Origin: Bacillota bacterium
GTDB taxonomy: Bacteria; Bacillota; DTU030; DUMP01
Direction: 5' to 3'
Assembly (NCBI GenBank): GCA_030154105.1
Contig: JASKKP010000013.1
Coordinates: forward strand, 1-51,212
DNA length: 51,212 bases
The notes below the pieces were generated by a model. The model did no database searches and was not told the origin of the DNA. It saw only the letters and a list, made by a program, of their open reading frames with translations. The stretch's first letter is position 1; the number at the start of each line of letters is the position of its first letter. Positions 44,367 through 51,212 of this stretch are shown here, in pieces. Made by a program: the position numbers and the translations under genes.

Positions 44367-45465
44367 GCAGGTGACCGCCTACCAGGCCACCGCTATCATT
44401 GCCAACGCCATTATCGGCGTTGCCCTCCTCACCCTGCCGCGGGACTTAGCCCGAACTGCCGGCACAGGCGGCTATATGGCGGTCGTGCTCATGGGGCTTA
44501 CCGCCTACCTGGGCCTTAATCTTTACACTGTCCTGGGCCGGCGCTTTTCTCAAAGCACTCTGCCCGAGTACGGGGTCAAGAGCCTGGGGGTCTTTTTCGG
44601 CGGCCTGCTCGCCCTTACCTACGCCGCCGGCTGGCTGGTCGTTACCGCCCTCTCTGCCCGCGTTTTCGCCGAAATCGTGGTTACGGCCGTGCTGCCGCGC
44701 GTACCGATCGAGGTAGGCCTTATGGTGATGCTCCTCCTCGCCGCCCACCTGGCAACACAGGACGTCAAGACCTTCGCCCGGGTAAATGAGCTCTTTCTGC
44801 CGATCATTGTCGGCACTTTTGTCGTTCTCCTGGCCCTGTCGTTCTCTCGCGTTGAAGTCTGGCGGCTCCTTCCACCTTTCGGACCGGGGCTCAGGGAAGT
44901 TTTCACGGGAACCATAGAGGCGACTTGGGCCTACCCCGGCTTTGAGCTGGTCAGCCTCTTTATCCCCTTTTATGCCGAGCCGGAGAAGGCCGGCCGGGCC
45001 CATGCCCGCGCCCTTTTTCTAGTGATTTTCCTATACGTGGCTGTGGTTCTGGCCGCCACCGGGGCCTTTGGCGTCGCCGAGCTGGCCAAGAGCCAGTGGC
45101 CCACTTTGGAACTGGTGCGCCTCGTTGGTTTTCTCGGTACCTTTGAGCGGCTAGAAGCACCCTTTCTCGCCGTATACGTCATCACCGTCTTCACTACCAG
45201 CGGAGCCACGTTCTTCGGTGCCGTGTTTACCCTCTCCGGCCTCTTTCGCCTGAAGTCCCGGGAGGGCTGGCCGTACCTCTTGGTGATACCGCTGTACTAC
45301 CTGGCCATCCAACCCCAGAACATAGTTGAACTGGGCAAAGTGATAAGGGTATTTGCGCCTGCCTGGTTTGGGTTTATTCTGCTGGCCCCGCTCCTCGTGC
45401 TCGGCATCGCCGCCATCCGCAAGAAGGAGGACAAACCAGATGAAGCCAACCAAACCGGCGCTTAA
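44350..45465 (+). CDS. gerB: spore germination receptor subunit GerB-type
   Basis: A 371-residue polytopic B subunit of the APC-transporter-like family, thought to hold the germinant site. It begins KKNRQVTAYQATAIIANAI with ten hydrophobic segments, and contains TLPRDLARTAGTGGYM and TWAYPGFELVSLFIPFY. The ATG at 44350 has AAGGAGG 9 nt upstream inside gerA, and the end overlaps gerC by 26 nt, so the three subunits are translationally coupled. Confidence 0.93.
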   Translation: MSKKNRQVTAYQATAIIANAIIGVALLTLPRDLARTAGTGGYMAVVLMGLTAYLGLNLYTVLGRRFSQSTLPEYGVKSLGVFFGGLLALTYAAGWLVVTALSARVFAEIVVTAVLPRVPIEVGLMVMLLLAAHLATQDVKTFARVNELFLPIIVGTFVVLLALSFSRVEVWRLLPPFGPGLREVFTGTIEATWAYPGFELVSLFIPFYAEPEKAGRAHARALFLVIFLYVAVVLAATGAFGVAELAKSQWPTLELVRLVGFLGTFERLEAPFLAVYVITVFTTSGATFFGAVFTLSGLFRLKSREGWPYLLVIPLYYLAIQPQNIVELGKVIRVFAPAWFGFILLAPLLVLGIAAIRKKEDKPDEANQTGA

Positions 45466-46600
45466 AACTTTGGCCGCTCTCATCGTCATCATCTTCCTCG
45501 GGGCACGCGGCTGGACGAGCGCCCGCGACCTGGAGAAGCGGTCCTTTGTGCTGGCGATAGGGTTCGACACCAACCCAGCCGGGGGCTTCAAAGGGCACTT
45601 TCACATCGTCGTGCCGCGGGCCGTAACCACCGGCGGGGGTGAATCGGGCGGTGGCGGGGGCGGCGGAGGAGGCGGGGGACAAAAACCGGTACTCGTGGTT
45701 ACGGCCACCGCCCCCAGCCTGTGGGAGGTACGCCAGGCCATCCAGGAGAAGGTGAACAACCCTCTTTTCCTCGGTCACCTCCAAGCCATTGTTGTTGGCG
45801 AAGACCTGGCCCGCCGGGGCATCCGGCAGGTACTGGACACCATGCTGCGCACCGCCGAAATCCGGCGCAGGGCATGGATTATGGTGGCCGAGGGTACGGC
45901 CGATAAGGTCCTGGCCACCATGCCCAAGCTGGAGCCGGTACCTTCCCTGTACCTGGCCCGCATCCTGGAAACCGAGGACTACCTGAGGCTCATTCCCACG
46001 CTGCGCCTCAGCGAGTTTATGGCTCTCGACTCCAACCCCGGCGAAGAACCGGTGGCCATTTTGTTGAAGCCGGAGAAGGATACGGTGTTTGTTTCCGGCC
46101 TCGCCGTTTTTAAGGGCGATCGACTGGTAGGTAAGCTCAACACGCCGGAGATGCACCACTTCCTCCTGGCCGCCATGGGGCGCGGCCTGATGCCCGAGCG
46201 GGTAGCAAGTCCGGACGGGGAAGGAGAACTGGTTTACCTCATTACCGGCGCCAAGCGGACCATAAAGCCCTTTGTTCAGGGGAACAAGATTTCCTTCAGC
46301 GTGCGCGTCCGCTTGGAAGGGAACATCATGGAAAAAAGTGCCGTTCACAGCCTGCGCGACGAGGAGTATCTCAGGGCCGTGGAAGCGGCGCTTTCCGAGA
46401 AAATCCAGCGCGACTGCCGCACCGTGCTCAGGCACTTTCAGAAGGATTTCCGCACCGACGCGTATGGCTTCGGGAACATCCTCCGGGCGCGCTACCCCAA
46501 GGTGTGGCAGCAGCTGGACTGGGAAAAAGAATTCCCGGATGTGCCCATCAACATCCGGGTAGAAGCAAAAATCCGCCGCCTCGGTATGGCCGCGAACTAA
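45440..46600 (+). CDS. gerC: spore germination receptor subunit GerC-type, lacking the lipobox cysteine
   Basis: A 386-residue C subunit (Ger(x)C family). The region ARDLEKRSFVLAIGFD matches the start of the mature protein, and NPLFLGHLQAIVVGEDLARRGI and IRRRAWIMVAEG follow. The lipid-anchoring GC before the mature sequence is replaced: the hydrophobic segment ends IIFLGARGWTSARDLE with no cysteine. A run of eleven glycines, after a shorter glycine cluster, lies near residues 68-81. The ATG at 45440 has GAAGGAGG upstream. It is last in gerABC. Confidence 0.92.
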   Translation: MKPTKPALKTLAALIVIIFLGARGWTSARDLEKRSFVLAIGFDTNPAGGFKGHFHIVVPRAVTTGGGESGGGGGGGGGGGQKPVLVVTATAPSLWEVRQAIQEKVNNPLFLGHLQAIVVGEDLARRGIRQVLDTMLRTAEIRRRAWIMVAEGTADKVLATMPKLEPVPSLYLARILETEDYLRLIPTLRLSEFMALDSNPGEEPVAILLKPEKDTVFVSGLAVFKGDRLVGKLNTPEMHHFLLAAMGRGLMPERVASPDGEGELVYLITGAKRTIKPFVQGNKISFSVRVRLEGNIMEKSAVHSLRDEEYLRAVEAALSEKIQRDCRTVLRHFQKDFRTDAYGFGNILRARYPKVWQQLDWEKEFPDVPINIRVEAKIRRLGMAAN

Positions 46601-46665
46601 CCCCGAGTTAGGGTTCTCTCGCGCTTGGCCTGAGAACGAGAGGAACACGCCGCTACATCCCGCGG

Positions 46666-47769
46666 CTAGAGGCGGATGAGCTTGTAATCGCGCGTGCCGA
46701 GGCCGAGTTTTTCGGCATAAGCGAGCTGGACGCTCCAGTCGATGTGCGGGTAAACGGTGCGGAACTTATCGGGGGCAGAGGTCTTCTCACCCAGGCGGGT
46801 GCCGGGTAGGCCGGGGGCCTGAAGGATCAGGTCGGCGGCGGCCTGGTCGATGGCCACCGGGTCACGCGAGGCCAGGATGCCGATGTTTGGCACGAGGGGC
46901 GCGTCGCTCCAGGAGGCGCAGTCGCACTCGGGGGTGACGTCCATGATGAAGGTGAGAAAACCGGCTTTGCCGCCCTTACCCTTTAGGACGCCGTAGGCGT
47001 GTTCGACGATTTTTTCCTGAATGGCCTCGGGGCTGGTCTTCCAGTTGATACGAATGGCGCCTACGGGGCAGGTGATGGTGCATTCGCCGCAGCCGATGCA
47101 GACGGCTTCGTTGATGACGCTGTGCCGCTCGACCAAGGCGATGGCCTGCTGCGGGCACCAGCGGGTGCAGCGGCCGCAGGCGGTACATTTGTCGGTAATC
47201 ACCTGCGGTTTAAGGTCGGAATGCATCATTTGCTTGGCTGCCCGGGAGCCGAGGCCCATGCCGATGTTCTTCAGGGCCCCGCCGAAGCCTACCGCTTCGT
47301 GTCCTTTGAAATGGGAAATGGTGATGAGGGCATCGGCGTGGTAGGCGGCACTGCCGATTTTTACTTTCTGGAAGTGTTTCAGGTTTACCTCCACCTCCAC
47401 GTAGTCCCGCCCGGTAAGCCCGTCGGCGATAATGACCGGAGCACCTACCTGTGCCCAACCAAAACCGTTTTCCACCGCCGTCCGCAGGTGGTCTACGGCG
47501 TTGGCGCGGCTGCCGCGGTACAGGGTATTGGCGTCGGTAAGGAAAGGTTTGCCACTGGCGGCCTTTACCTTATCGACTACGCGCCGCACAAACTGCGGGC
47601 GCACGTAGGTCGTGTTCCCGGCCTCGCCCACGTGTACTTTAAGGGCCACAAAATCACCGGGGTCGATTAAAGAAGCAAAACCGGCCGCATCAAAGAGGCG
47701 GTCCACCTTATCGAGCAGGTTGAGCTCGGCGCGCGTGCGCATATCGCTGAAATAGACTTCCGAAGGCAT
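46666..47769 (-). CDS. DUF362-family protein with two 4Fe-4S clusters
   Basis: A 367-residue cytoplasmic protein of the DUF362 family. The first part holds ALKVHVGEAGNTTYVRP, ISHFKGHEAVGFGGALKNIG and other family blocks. Residues about 190-245 add two ferredoxin-type motifs, CTACGRCTRWCP and CIGCGECTITCPVGAI. The reaction of this family is not established; the clusters suggest redox work. It stands alone with a GGAGG-type site before the ATG, and faces gerC. Confidence 0.9.
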   Translation of the reverse strand: MPSEVYFSDMRTRAELNLLDKVDRLFDAAGFASLIDPGDFVALKVHVGEAGNTTYVRPQFVRRVVDKVKAASGKPFLTDANTLYRGSRANAVDHLRTAVENGFGWAQVGAPVIIADGLTGRDYVEVEVNLKHFQKVKIGSAAYHADALITISHFKGHEAVGFGGALKNIGMGLGSRAAKQMMHSDLKPQVITDKCTACGRCTRWCPQQAIALVERHSVINEAVCIGCGECTITCPVGAIRINWKTSPEAIQEKIVEHAYGVLKGKGGKAGFLTFIMDVTPECDCASWSDAPLVPNIGILASRDPVAIDQAAADLILQAPGLPGTRLGEKTSAPDKFRTVYPHIDWSVQLAYAEKLGLGTRDYKLIRL

Positions 47770-47875
47770 CTGTTTCCTCCTCTATGGTCGGGTTTTAAGA
47801 ACTCGAGTTTCCGGTCAGCCCCGGCGGATGGGGAAGAAGTATTTCTTCACCCGGAGTAAAAGTTCCTTCTTTGAA

Positions 47876-47904
47876 TAGAAAAAAGGAGGGGAAGTTCCCC
47901 TCCT
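47876..47904 (-). terminator. intrinsic terminator after the glutamine-rich gene
   Basis: 8-bp arms AGGAGGGG and CCCCTCCT with a 5-nt loop, followed by TTTTTT on the minus strand. Confidence 0.9.
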
Positions 47905-47925
47905 GGAAAACCGAATTTGCTTGCC

Positions 47926-48462
47926 TTACTGCTGCGTCACGCCGGCGCTATAGGCATTCTGGGCGGCGGCACCTGCCTGCGCGGCTTGGTTGCCCAGGGT
48001 CTGAACTGCCTGGGCGTACTGCTGCCCCGTGGCCATTTGCTGCTGAAGCTGTTGAAGCTGCTGGGCAGACTGGTCAAGCATCTGGGTCATTTGAGCAAAG
48101 ATCTGGTTGGACTGGATGGCTTGTTGGGCGGCATTCAAGGCCTGCATGGCCTGCTGCAGGGCCTGCTGTACCTGCTGGTCCGTTTGGGCGGCCTGTTGCT
48201 GAGCCTGCTGCTTTAACTGGGAAAAAAGCTGCTGGAACTGGGTCTGGGCCTGGGGGCCGGTGGACGTAGCGGCGGCCTGCGCCAGTTGCGTAAGCCGCTG
48301 GGCGGCCTGTTGCTGGGCCTGTTGCTGGGCACGTTGCTGTGCCTGCTGCTGGGCTTGTTGGGCGGCCTTCTGGGCCGCCTGGAGATCGTTTAGCCGGTGC
48401 CCGACTTCATCGGCAACCTCCGACTCAATCTTTTTCCCTTCCCAATCCGAGTACGCGACCAT
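47926..48462 (-). CDS. glutamine/alanine-rich low-complexity protein
   Basis: 178 residues, of which roughly a third are Gln and many of the rest Ala. It starts MVAYSDWEGKKIESEVADEV; after that, heptad-like runs such as QQAQQQAQQRAQQQAQQQA fill residues about 30-170, and the whole reads as one long amphipathic helix. There is no signal peptide, membrane segment or known domain. The ATG at 48462 has GGAGGAGG 7 nt upstream, so translation looks efficient. It follows the coiled-coil gene by about 125 nt on the same strand. A structural or scaffolding role is a guess. Confidence 0.7.
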   Translation of the reverse strand: MVAYSDWEGKKIESEVADEVGHRLNDLQAAQKAAQQAQQQAQQRAQQQAQQQAAQRLTQLAQAAATSTGPQAQTQFQQLFSQLKQQAQQQAAQTDQQVQQALQQAMQALNAAQQAIQSNQIFAQMTQMLDQSAQQLQQLQQQMATGQQYAQAVQTLGNQAAQAGAAAQNAYSAGVTQQ

Positions 48463-48545
48463 AACCAAACCTCCTCCTGCTTGTAGACTACATACCTAAA
48501 GTACCCCAATCGCCGAGGTTTTATATTTCCTTTTTCCGGAGGGTG

Positions 48546-48574
48546 GCCCGGCCGCGGGCCCAGAGCGGCCGGGC
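48546..48574. other. strong GC hairpin between coiled-coil and Gln-rich genes
   Basis: 10-bp perfect arms GCCCGGCCGC (48546-48555) and GCGGCCGGGC (48565-48574). No T-tract follows on either strand; it might stabilise mRNA ends or be a weak terminator of the upstream gene. Confidence 0.5.
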
Positions 48575-48589
48575 ACTCCCCCGGCAGGG

Positions 48590-49282
48590 TCAGGATAACC
48601 CGTACCGGCACCCGAAGTCCTCGATATTCCGCTGCACCTGACTCAGCATGCGGCTGCGTTCGAGCCCCTGCTGAGCCTGGAGTAGGGCCAGGCGGGCTTC
48701 ATTTAAAGAAGACATCACCTGGCCGTCGATTCCGCTCACCGACAGCGCCGGAGGGGCCGCCTGGGGCTGGCCGGCGTTTTGAGACTGGGCGACAAAGGCT
48801 TCAATTTGCCCGCCCAGCGAGTTTAGGCTGGTGCTGATATCATGAATACCGGTGTAGACCGGCCGGATATCTTGCTCCGCCTGCTGCGCGCCCTGCTCGA
48901 GTTCGCTCAAAACGGCTGCCAGCTCCTGGTCGGCCTGCTGGGTAGCCTGTTCCACTTGTTTTAGTGCCTTGAGGAGGGAAAGGCGTTTGCCGGCTACCTG
49001 TTCTTTTTTTGCAAGCGCATTTCCCGGGGAAAGGGAAGCAATGAGGCCGTTGTTTTTAGTTATTTCTTGTTCCAGAGTTTGGAGAGTCTGATCCAAGGTC
49101 GTCTGGTAATCCAGGTATTTCTGGTTCAAGGCCTGCAGCTTCTTCTGCACATCCTTGAGCCGGTTTTCGGCCTGTTGGATAAAATTACGAAGCTTTCCTT
49201 CCGCCGTTTGGTAAGCCTCATCCGCGGCCGTAACCTTTTGTCTCACTTGGTTTAAGGCATCGGTTAAAGGCTTTGTGTCCAC
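48590..49282 (-). CDS. predicted coiled-coil protein, function unknown
   Basis: 230 residues, almost all helical with heptad patterns: LNQVRQKVTAADEAYQTAEG, RLKDVQKKLQALNQKYLDY, LDQTLQTLEQEITKNN, LKQVEQATQQADQELAAVL. There is no signal peptide or membrane segment. The C-terminal part (about 175-230) is less regular, with a Pro/Ala linker. The start is GTG at 49282 with AAGGGAG 8 nt upstream; the frame's earlier codons have no support. It probably shares a transcript with the Gln-rich gene downstream. Not homologous to any family I can name. Confidence 0.7.
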   Translation of the reverse strand: MDTKPLTDALNQVRQKVTAADEAYQTAEGKLRNFIQQAENRLKDVQKKLQALNQKYLDYQTTLDQTLQTLEQEITKNNGLIASLSPGNALAKKEQVAGKRLSLLKALKQVEQATQQADQELAAVLSELEQGAQQAEQDIRPVYTGIHDISTSLNSLGGQIEAFVAQSQNAGQPQAAPPALSVSGIDGQVMSSLNEARLALLQAQQGLERSRMLSQVQRNIEDFGCRYGLS

Positions 49283-49444
49283 CGGGGTCGCTCCCTTCGT
49301 GAGAGTGCAACCACAGTATGCCCGTTTTGCCGTCCGATCATGCGGCGCCGGCCGTGCCCGCCCGCGCAAGGCCGGCTACTTCGCCTACATGAGTAAGGGT
49401 ACGAACGGGAAAAATAAGAAAAACTTTATGGAGGTGCTTCGGTA

Positions 49445-49894
49445 GTGGCGCTCATGCGCTGGGACCCGTTTCAAGATCTGTGGCAGGTACGGGAGGAGGT
49501 TAACCGGCTTTTCGATCATACTTTGAGCCGTTACCCGGCCCTGAGAGGGCTGCGCGGATGGCAGCCGGCCGTAGACATGTATGAGGACGACAAAGAGATT
49601 ACGGTGAAGGCCGAAATCCCCGGGGTGGAGCCAAAGGATGTGGATATCACCGTAACGGCCGACAGCATCAGCCTGCGCGGCGAGCTTAAGGAGGAAACGG
49701 AACGCCGGGAAGACGGATACATTCGTGCAGAACGCCGCTTCGGCGAGTTTTACCGTACCCTGCCGCTTCCTGCCGAGGTTAAGCCTGAAGAAGCCCGCGC
49801 GACGTTCAAGAACGGAGTCCTGGAGGTGAAAATGCCCAAGGCTCAAGTGGGACGCAGGGAGGGCGTTAAGGTAAAAATTAATGAGGTTCACTGA
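49445..49894 (+). CDS. small heat shock protein, Hsp20/alpha-crystallin family
   Basis: A 149-residue ATP-independent chaperone that holds unfolding proteins. The N-terminus MRWDPFQDLWQVREEVNRLF is typical; the alpha-crystallin domain spans about 45-135 with PGVEPKDVDITV and the GVLEVKMPK end motif. A C-terminal I-x-I is replaced by VKVKIN. The start is GTG at 49445 with GGAGGTG 8 nt upstream. No CIRCE element is found ahead of it. It is divergent from the coiled-coil gene. Confidence 0.95.
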   Translation: MALMRWDPFQDLWQVREEVNRLFDHTLSRYPALRGLRGWQPAVDMYEDDKEITVKAEIPGVEPKDVDITVTADSISLRGELKEETERREDGYIRAERRFGEFYRTLPLPAEVKPEEARATFKNGVLEVKMPKAQVGRREGVKVKINEVH

Positions 49895-49950
49895 CGGGCC
49901 TAGAGCGGTCCGGCAAAACCGGCGGTAAGGCCGGAGGCAGAGGAAAATGA

Positions 49951-49974
49951 AAACCCGGGCTTCCGCCCGGGTTT
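49951..49974. terminator. terminator between convergent hsp20 and apbE
   Basis: 10-bp perfect arms AAACCCGGGC and GCCCGGGTTT around TTCC; on the plus strand TTTTT follows a few bases later. Confidence 0.8.
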
Positions 49975-49994
49975 AGCTTGCGGTTTTTCTTCCC

Positions 49995-51095
49995 CTATTT
50001 CTCGCCGTAGCTTTTCATTATTTTTTTCATGCCTTCGGTCGCCTCTACCCTCCCGTCCGGCATAACCCAGAGGGCTTCAACGCCGTCGAGGCTGTCAATC
50101 AGCGCCCGGCTTTCCTTGTAGGGCATGAGGAAGGCGGTTGTCGACAGAAAATCCGCCAGGCTGGAATCTTTGGCCACCACCGTCACTGCACGGTAATAGT
50201 TAGCCGGCATAAGAGTTGCCGGATCGATGAGGTGGTGGATAACCTTGCCGTCTACGATATAATAGCGCTGATAGTCACCGCTGGTGACTACCGCCGCATC
50301 ATTTACCTGCACTGCGGCTAAAATCCCCGGTTCGTCAGATACTATTGGCTTGTCCGGATCGTGTATGCCGATACTCCAGTACTCCCTTAGACCGTCAAGG
50401 GGCTTACCGATGGTGCGAACATTGCCGCCCGCGCTGATGACGCCCGAGGTCATACCCTCCGCCTTCATCTCCCGGGCCACTATCTCGGTGGCAAAACCCT
50501 TGGCTACGGCGCCAACGTCCAGGCTCATGCCTTTCTCAGCCAGGTATACCGTGCTCTTCTTGGTATCGATGATCACTTTGTTTATATCGGTGTGTTTGGC
50601 GGCCTCGCGCAGCTTCTTAAGCGGTGGCAGCTTGGCATGTTCAGGATCATCGATCCCCTCCGTGCGATAGTCGTGCCATATCCGGAGGACGGGGCCCAAC
50701 GCGATGTTGGTCTTTCCGCCGGTGCGCGCGTACCATTCTTTGGCAAAAAGGAGAAGGTCGATTATCTCTTTGTCCACTTTTACCGGCCTGATCCCGGCAT
50801 TGTCGTTGATCGTCTTGATGTTGTTCAGGCCCGGGTAGCTATTGTAGATGTCATACAGCTTGTGCAGCCTTTGAAATCGCGCATGGATCTTTTGGAAATA
50901 GGCATTGAACTCCTGTTCACTCCTGGCATAGGCCACAACCTGGATCATGGTGTCAAAGGTGTCGAAGAAGCTGTCGCTGTGTTTGTGGTATTCACTTTGA
51001 GGCGTTCGGCAGCCGGCCAAAAGGAACAGGAGTACGGATACTAGTAAAAGCCCAATCTTTGTCCTTTTCAATTTCCCCCACCTTGATCCAAGCAT
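49995..51095 (-). CDS. apbE: FAD:protein FMN transferase (ApbE family), lipoprotein
   Basis: A 366-residue exported lipoprotein; the signal ends FLLAGC (C29). The ApbE domain covers about 40-360 with FDTMIQVVAY, SLDVGAVAKGFATEIV, VISAGGNVRTIG and the metal-binding VTSGDYQRYY region. It attaches FMN covalently to membrane or extracellular flavoproteins, such as Rnf subunits. No flavoprotein partner is encoded in the window. The ATG at 51095 is used; a TTG at 51071 behind AGGTGGGG is possible. It begins some 20 nt after the intron end. Confidence 0.92.
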   Translation of the reverse strand: MLGSRWGKLKRTKIGLLLVSVLLFLLAGCRTPQSEYHKHSDSFFDTFDTMIQVVAYARSEQEFNAYFQKIHARFQRLHKLYDIYNSYPGLNNIKTINDNAGIRPVKVDKEIIDLLLFAKEWYARTGGKTNIALGPVLRIWHDYRTEGIDDPEHAKLPPLKKLREAAKHTDINKVIIDTKKSTVYLAEKGMSLDVGAVAKGFATEIVAREMKAEGMTSGVISAGGNVRTIGKPLDGLREYWSIGIHDPDKPIVSDEPGILAAVQVNDAAVVTSGDYQRYYIVDGKVIHHLIDPATLMPANYYRAVTVVAKDSSLADFLSTTAFLMPYKESRALIDSLDGVEALWVMPDGRVEATEGMKKIMKSYGEK

Positions 51096-51116
51096 TATTG
51101 CCGGGCGTTCAGGTTT

Positions 51117-51212
51117 ATCGAGTAGGAGGGGGCGGCTAACCCCCGTCCTCTCCCACCACCGTACGTACCGATCGGTATACGGCGGTTCACCAAGCTTGAC
51201 GAATGCTTTGGT
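51117..51212 (-). mobile_element. 3' end of a probable group II intron (domains V-VI)
   Basis: Minus strand: GAACCGCCGTATACC, GATC, GGTACGTACGGTGGT forms a domain V-like hairpin with a CGC triad, then GACGGGGGTTAGCCGCCCCC gives a domain VI-like stem, ending CTCCTACTCGAT. This ending is common to bacterial (class C-like) group II introns with reverse-transcriptase ORFs. The intron body and any maturase lie beyond the window. The intron boundary at 51117 is a prediction. Confidence 0.6.

Noticed and set aside
47926-48360. Tandem repeat or CRISPR-like array
   Set aside because: The repeated CTGCTG-like words are only Gln/Ala codon repeats in the glutamine-rich gene; no spacers are present.
49283-49444. 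CIRCE/HrcA operator before hsp20
   Set aside because: No TTAGCACTC-N9-GAGTGCTAA pattern is present.

Overview
The window looks like chromosome from a high-GC, endospore-forming, Gram-positive anaerobe of the class Clostridia, probably a thermophile of the Moorella / Thermanaeromonas / Ammonifex kind. The genus is an inference. The supporting signs are a complete gerA-gerB-gerC operon, a SleL/YaaH-type cortex hydrolase, several S-layer-homology (SLH) proteins, an rpoE (RNAP delta) to pyrG neighbourhood with a leader terminator, lysine and cobalamin riboswitches, an oxygen-sensitive type of Fe-S cysteine desulfidase, and frequent GTG/TTG starts behind strong Shine-Dalgarno sites.

Left part (1-14.9 kb). 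A minus-strand GDP-mannose block (manB-type mutase, manC, cupin isomerase) faces a plus-strand aldo/keto reductase and a GT4 / six-hairpin glycosidase pair. Next come an SLH polysaccharide deacetylase and a Yip1-like membrane protein. An L-cysteine desulfidase gene follows, with a good sigma-54 promoter and two matching 16-bp palindromes; the gene of its likely sigma-54 activator lies upstream. Then come pyrG with a promoter, an operator-like palindrome and a leader terminator, a UPF0173 hydrolase, and rpoE.

Middle part (14.9-29.6 kb). Two lysine riboswitches, each behind a good sigma-A promoter, drive an NhaC-family transporter and a YfcC/ArcD-type transporter plus M20 amidohydrolase. Beside them lies the 3' remnant of an N-acyl-D-amino-acid deacylase, cut off by a dispersed repeat. 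EamA and MFS transporters, a class A penicillin-binding protein, the cortex hydrolase, secreted/SLH proteins and a histidine phosphatase follow.

Centre of interest (29.7-38.9 kb). One promoter and one cobalamin riboswitch head a six-gene operon. It encodes a surface protein with the domain order of animal transcobalamin / intrinsic factor (alpha/alpha toroid, then DUF4430) fused to SLH repeats; a separate DUF4430 lipoprotein-like protein; a complete ECF importer (EcfT, fused EcfA-EcfA, CbrT-like EcfS); and a second toroid-SLH protein. I read this as a cell-wall-anchored vitamin B12 capture and import machine.

Right part (38.9-51.2 kb). Here are a geranylgeranyl-reductase-like flavoprotein with a UbiA/MenA prenyltransferase, a frameshifted MFS gene, gerABC, a DUF362 ferredoxin-like protein, a glutamine-rich protein next to a coiled-coil protein, Hsp20, an ApbE lipoprotein and, at the very edge, the 3' end of a probable group II intron. 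A dispersed non-coding repeat family occurs three times (about 6.0, 11.8 and 20.2 kb).
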